Assembly (NCBI RefSeq): GCF_026914185.1
Contig: NC_070566.1
Span: forward strand, 806,001 to 870,000
DNA from: Puccinia triticina
Lineage: Eukaryota > Basidiomycota > Pucciniomycetes > Pucciniales > Pucciniaceae
Length of the DNA stretch: 64,000 nt
Direction: 5' to 3'
Shown: positions 59,541-64,000 of the stretch, one piece after another
Numbering within the stretch: the stretch's first letter is position 1
Layout: the number at the start of each line of letters is the position of its first letter
Position numbers and translations under genes: made by a program
Notes under the pieces: model-generated
Told to the model about the DNA's origin: nothing
Seen by the model: only the letters and a program-made list of their open reading frames with translations
Database searches by the model: none

Positions 59541-60600
59541 TCAATTTATTTGCAACTGCTTGAAACTACACAGAAATCTAATGTCAGTTAATTTGACATT
59601 ACAGTTGCATGAAATGCATCCAGTTATCTGCATTGGCCAGAATTTTTTTGCATTTTTCAGTTGTATAGCAATCACTTTCATCTTCATCACTGGCACCATC
59701 AACATCTTCCTTGCCAAGTGATTGGTATTATCTTCATTGGTTTTCAGTGGTGATTCAACCTCAATGTTGTCTTTCAATTCCACTGTGCAGTCTTGGTGGC
59801 CTTGGGGAATCCTAGAGCAGAAAGCAAAGCCAGAAATTTGTCACCTAAATTAATTGGATAAATAATCTGAAGAATTGAGGGAGTGACAGGCTTACAGTCT
59901 GATTTGATTCTCTGAATCATTAATCTCATCTTTTCAACTTGAATTGTCGCATCTGAGGCCCCAGAAGCTTTCTTTGGTTTCAGAGGTCCAAAAGGCCAAA
60001 TAATTGCCTGCACTATCAAGCTGAGGATGTGCACAAGGCACCAGATATATTTTGGCTCACCTTTGAGCTGTGGCCAATTGTGCTTCTTGAGTTCCTTCAC
60101 CATTACTTGGTTGTTAGATCTGTTGTTGCTCAAGTCACACTACCACATATCTGAGAAACGGTCAATGTGGAAAATTAAAATGAACCAATTAATTAGCGGG
60201 ATAGGGCTTACCTTATCCTTAATCCCAAATTTATTCAATACTAAGAATACTTTCTTGGCCAATTACTTGCCTGGGTGGCTTTGAAGAAGTCAAACAAAGT
60301 CTAGAGGCATGGCCTCTAGATTTATATCTGCATTGGATTTGATTATCAATTGGTAGATTACTATACCCAAGAATCAAGATGTTGAAGCCATTCAGAGAAT
60401 GCCAGGCATCAACTCCAAGGTGCATCTGATCATAAAAAAATCAGTCAAGTTAGTTGAATCTAATCAAAAACAATACTCACATTCAACTCATCCAGGTAGT
60501 TGCTTTGTATGGCTGAATATAGCAATAGCATGTCCTTCAAAACCTCCCCATAATTGGGTAAGTGCTTGATAACTGTTGTGGTGCACTATTCCATACTCAC
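59541..60600 (-). pseudogene. hAT transposase relic
   Basis: Readable order on the minus strand: LKDMLLLYSAIQSNYLDELN (near 60530), HLGVDAWHSLNGFNILILG (near 60420), KFGIKDK (near 60220), NNRSNNQVMVKELKKHNWP and IWCLVHILSLIVQAI (60130-60010), and an acidic stretch SDEDESDCYTTEKCKK near 59680. This is the hAT RNase H-fold order (DAW, SDNASNN, CxxHxLNL). The aspartate of SDNASNN is lost and several stops and frame changes interrupt it. Non-functional. Confidence 0.75.
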
Positions 60601-60800
60601 AGTGGCAGGATTCAGTCATGACAGTTCCACAAGTTTTCAAAGTTCTACATCCGCTTCTGCTCTGCCTCCGCCCCCAGATTCACAGTGTGTGTGTCAGACC
60701 TCAAGACATTTTGTGTGTTTCAAGATCACAAAGGCAGACTCTTGGATAGTCAAGGTTGTGGTGATTTGCTCCGTTCTGCAGGTTTCTTTTCCTTATGTCA

Positions 60801-61065
60801 TTTTGTTTTGTTTTGTTTTGTTTTGTTTTGTTTTGTTTTGTTTTGTTTTGTTTTGTTTTGTTTTGTTTTGTTTTGTTTTGTTTTGTTTTGTTTTGTTTTG
60901 TTTTGTTTTGTTTTGTTTTGTTTTGTTTTGTTTTGTTTTGTTTTGTTTTGTTTTGTTTTGTTTTGTTTTGTTTTGTTTTGTTTTGTTTTGTTTTGTTTTG
61001 TTTTGTTTTGTTTTGTTTTGTTTTGTTTTGTTTTGTTTTGTTTTGTTTTGTTTTGTTTTGTTTTG
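60801..61065. repeat. (TTTTG)53 pentanucleotide microsatellite
   Basis: 265 bp of uninterrupted TTTTG, 53 perfect copies by coordinate count, bounded by TTATGTCA and TCTCCTG. The 15-nt codon cycle (FCFVL on plus, NKTKQ on minus) has no stop in any of six frames, which explains the long overlapping frames at this place. No gene is implied. Confidence 0.97.
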
Positions 61066-62907
61066 TCTCCTGTCTTTTTCTCATGTATGTAGTGCGTGCA
61101 GGGTGTATGATGACATGTCCCACAAGATGTCACACCTCCAGATTCTGAGTTCTGCACAAACTCAGATGATGAAGCGGCATGGGATTTGGATTTTCTCTGA
61201 ACCATATAGCAGCCATCATTTTTGTTTCATTCTGATTGTCCAATCCTGATATTCTTGATTACTATCAATTCTGGTTCTTGTTCTCTGTTCCAATTATCAA
61301 TTAATTCCTCCAATCTGCTTGTACATTTCCAAGCTCCAAAACCTTGAACTTAAGGCCCTCTTCCCCAAGCCCCCAACACCACCAACAAGTCTCAAGACTT
61401 TGTTTTTTTTATGTAATACACTATTCCCCAATCCGCTTTCTCTGATCATCTTGACCAGCCCTGAAGGCAGTGCATAGCACAATTTTCCCTCCCCCCCACT
61501 GCCTCCACCTAGGACAGATGATAGGAGTCTCATACCGTTGGATGTAGGATTTGTTTCAGGTTAAGATTAAAAATTGCCAAAAACGGCCTTGCTGCTTTGG
61601 CACACCACATAGCGCATAGTTGCTTACAGGTGGTACCTGGGTACCACACCACTTTCTGGCCAAAACCAAGTACCTAGTACCACACCAGGCACCACTGCGC
61701 GGGTGTGAGGTGGGTGCAAGGGGTACCTGCCAAGTGGTATTAGGTACCTGCCACGGGTACCAAATGGATAATTTTTCAACTTCATTAATGGAGCAAAGAT
61801 TTACCTTCCATGGCTAATGACAAACTCTCAAAGTGTGCATCCATCAATGATCATTTAGGAATAACCTTGGGATTCCCTCATCTGCTCCATTTTGGTGACA
61901 AGATGCTGTGCAAGTGCCTTCCTGGGAAGATATCATTTGCCTGAATGTGGCATGAAGTTGATTTGTGCAATTTCTTTGGAATATTAAATGGTGAATCCCA
62001 GGAAGCTGATAGGTATATTTTCTTCAAGGAGATGGCTGATTGATTTTAGAAGATAGATTTTGGGAAAGAAAATATCCTAGTCCACTTGTAGGGGGAACAA
62101 TTCCCTCAAGACTAAATCTGTCTGGAGGAGATTAGATGAACTAGCTTCTTTTAAACACTCATACAGTTCCAGTTCACACAGGGTAATCCTCCTCAAGTTA
62201 TCATGTGTTGGGTGAGGATTTTTTCTTTGATAGCATCCTCAATGTTGAATGAAAGCCTGGGTTGAAGCACACTCCTACTTGGATGTAATTTTTGGCTTGC
62301 TTTAAATACAACTGAGTGTAGCCCCCAGAGATCTAGAGCCCAAAAAGCTAGATTTCCCTGGAAAAATCTAGAATTTTGGGTCTAAACCAACATCTGTGGG
62401 GGCCCCAGATTGCACGTGAAGCCCTCCACTGAAGGTATCTGTTTGTTATTGTGTTTTTCAAGAAGCTTGGACACATTGTATGGTTTTTTTTCATATTCAA
62501 GATCAACTTTGGATTCAATTATCCCACATCTCTCTTGTACTTGCAGTTGGCATAACGAACGCGGGCTTTGTTGGCCCCTCCATTCAGGCTGAAGGCAGCT
62601 GTCCAGCAACATGAGGGCAGGAGGGGTGTTCTTTCAGCCCTGGTTCCAAATATGAACTCGCTTTTTACTTGCTAAAAATTGATGGCTGCTCATGCAGGTC
62701 TATGCAAGGATATTCCAGAAAATAAATAGAGTTCTCAGCAAGACCTCCCCTGTAAAGGCCTTGCTGAAGGGAATGCTCATGCAGTATTTTTTTTAAGTTT
62801 ATGCAGGAAGCGTGCATGAGATTTGAAGCCATCTATGACAAGCAGCCAAAATCAGGCTAACGTGAACCCCCCTATTAGCTTACTGCTATCCCTGCTGTAC
62901 TTTATAG
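61066..62907. other. Spacer with GGTACC repeat patch and an inverted repeat
   Basis: 61620-61765 carries the GGTACC/GGTACCTGCC cluster seen at 51380-52385. 62316-62400 is an imperfect inverted repeat (GCCCCCAGAGATCTAGAGCCCAA against TTGGGTCTAAACCAACATCTGTGGGGGC). No coding region is supported. Confidence 0.4.
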
Positions 62908-63113
62908 TTAGGGTGTTCAAAGTTGACTTGCATAAAATCATAACACCATAAAATCATAAAATTCTAAGCTGAAAAAAATATGTTGCACCCAAGCACTCAA
63001 TTTAGAGCAACATTTCTAGAATGGTACATATGAAATCATCACTTAAAGTTTTATAATTTTATGATTTTATGCATTGAAAATTTTATGATTTCAACTTTGA
63101 ACACCTTTACTTG
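62908..63113. mobile_element. MITE with GGTGTTCAAAGTTGA termini
   Basis: Ends read AGGGTGTTCAAAGTTGACTT and TTTCAACTTTGAACACCT. The interior repeats CATAAAATCATAAAA in both orientations. No ORF. Related to 40539-40720. Confidence 0.7.
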
Positions 63114-63371
63114 CGCAATGTTAAATTGAACTGCACTTGAGAAACTGCCTGTGAATATGGGGCCCGGGGCTTTCTTTCCGCTGCAGGCAGTCGGGAGGGA
63201 TGCTTACGTGATCCGGATGTTGCATGCCTGTACCCTCAACCGGCCAGACCAACACCACTGAACCAACTCCCGAGCACACCCACAACCTCGGTCTTGCCGA
63301 ATATCAAAGGATTCAAAAAAATTGAAACCCGTAAATCAGCCAACATTCCGCCAATCAGTGACCCGTTGTCG

Positions 63372-64000
63372 ATGGCAGGGCTGACAAAGATTGTCTTTGT
63401 CGGCAATCTGCCATACTCTCACTCGGACGAGTCAGTCCGAATCAAATCTTGCTTCCTCCATGACTCTGACTGTTTGATAACTCTCGTAATCTTTCTTTCT
63501 TCTCCCCGGGTGTACACAGACTACAAAAACAACTTGAACAAGTTTTCGGAACAGTGGGGCAAGTGGCTTGTTGGATTTGACCCATTCCCTATTCACTTGA
63601 TAGCCGCTGTTTACCAATCGATCCGATTTCAGACTTGACTAATCGTACATTGAAATCGCCATTTTCTCCTAAAGACCCGTGTCCAATTTCAGAATCGCGT
63701 ATGAAAAGGAATCGGGGAAGCCACGCGGATTTGGATTTTGTGAATACTTCGGTCAGCCTCCCTTGCTTTTTCTTGGCAGTATGGAGGTTTCTAAACCCAT
63801 ACATTCAAAAGGATCTCATTCCGATAGCTTAGGCCTCTTTCTAAACCATATCGACGACCTCGATTTTTAGATACCCAAACCGCCGAATCTGCTATTCGAA
63901 ATCTACAAGGGATCGAGATTGGTGGACGAGCTCTCAGACTAGATTTCGCAGACGTCGGTAATCATGATACCCGGGAGGCAGGAGGTCGACCACCCCCAAC
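63372..64000 (+). CDS. RNA15: CstF-64 / Rna15-type mRNA cleavage-stimulation factor, N-terminal RRM (runs off window)
   Basis: Binds GU/A-rich RNA downstream of or near poly(A) sites in the nuclear 3'-end processing complex. Exons 63372-63430, 63520-63558, 63675-63751 and 63871 onwards join in phase. The first residues MAGLTKIVFVGNLPY carry RNP2 (VFVGNL). They are followed by LQKQLEQVFGTVGPVSNFRI, then RNP1 as KPRGFGFCEY, and TAESAIRNLQGIEIGGRALR with LDFAD. This is a full RRM that closely fits CstF-64, including the FCEY variant. Intron 2 appears to be GC-AG (donor GCAAGT at 63559). The C-terminal hinge and Rna15/CstF-64 helical domain lie beyond the window. Confidence 0.85.

Noticed and set aside
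60554..61249. Long ORFs rich in FCFVL or NKTKQ on both strands
   Set aside because: They are translations of the (TTTTG)53 tract, which has no stop in any frame.

Overview
This 64 kb window is fungal nuclear DNA and almost certainly comes from a rust (Pucciniales, Puccinia-like). It has short GT-AG introns, typically 55-75 nt, in every gene; basidiomycete-type housekeeping proteins; a secreted protein that resembles a rust DUF7872-type family; and gene islands separated by AT-rich, transposon-dense sequence. No search could be run, so identifications rest on motifs I can read and on recalled family patterns. Some exon tables add up to an uninterrupted frame, and I say so where they do.

Layout. 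1-10300 is a nested transposon block. It starts with an LTR inside a hAT end, then an element bounded by inverted repeats (742-898 and 9750-9897) that carries a broken Tc1/mariner-type transposase. That element is itself invaded by a 5.8 kb CACTA-like element (3048-8835) full of hairpin-forming satellites and one solo LTR. 10322-10846 is a wrecked GMP synthase fragment. 12310-12705 is a small orphan ORF. 14262-17250 is mitochondrial FAD glycerol-3-phosphate dehydrogenase (GUT2, 8 exons, with C-terminal EF-hands). 19010-20904 is a multi-membrane-span protein of unknown function. 21460-26371 is a complete TA-flanked Tc1/mariner-type element with about 130 bp inverted repeats and, unusually, two extra ORFs on the opposite strand. 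27754-31877 is a DUF221/CSC1/TMEM63 channel-family gene (12 exons, 1106 aa). 34349-35074 and 36675-37644 are two small orphan genes. 40839-43098 is the secreted DUF7872-like gene. 45105-47189 is a 554-aa proline-rich protein. 49311-63110 is a second transposon-rich block: three more CACTA-like elements, two hAT relics, MITEs, a 69-bp minisatellite and a (TTTTG)53 tract. From 63372 to the window end is the N-terminal RRM of a CstF-64/Rna15-type cleavage-stimulation factor.

The genes show no operon-like organisation. They are independent eukaryotic genes: respiration and glycerol metabolism, osmosensitive channel, mRNA 3'-end processing, secretion. The main structural interest is the mobile DNA: four related CACTA-like elements with 3-bp target duplications, the two-strand mariner element with accessory ORFs, and palindromic satellites confined to one composite element. 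In the transposon genes, several inactivating stops are TGA where an arginine CGA would restore sense.
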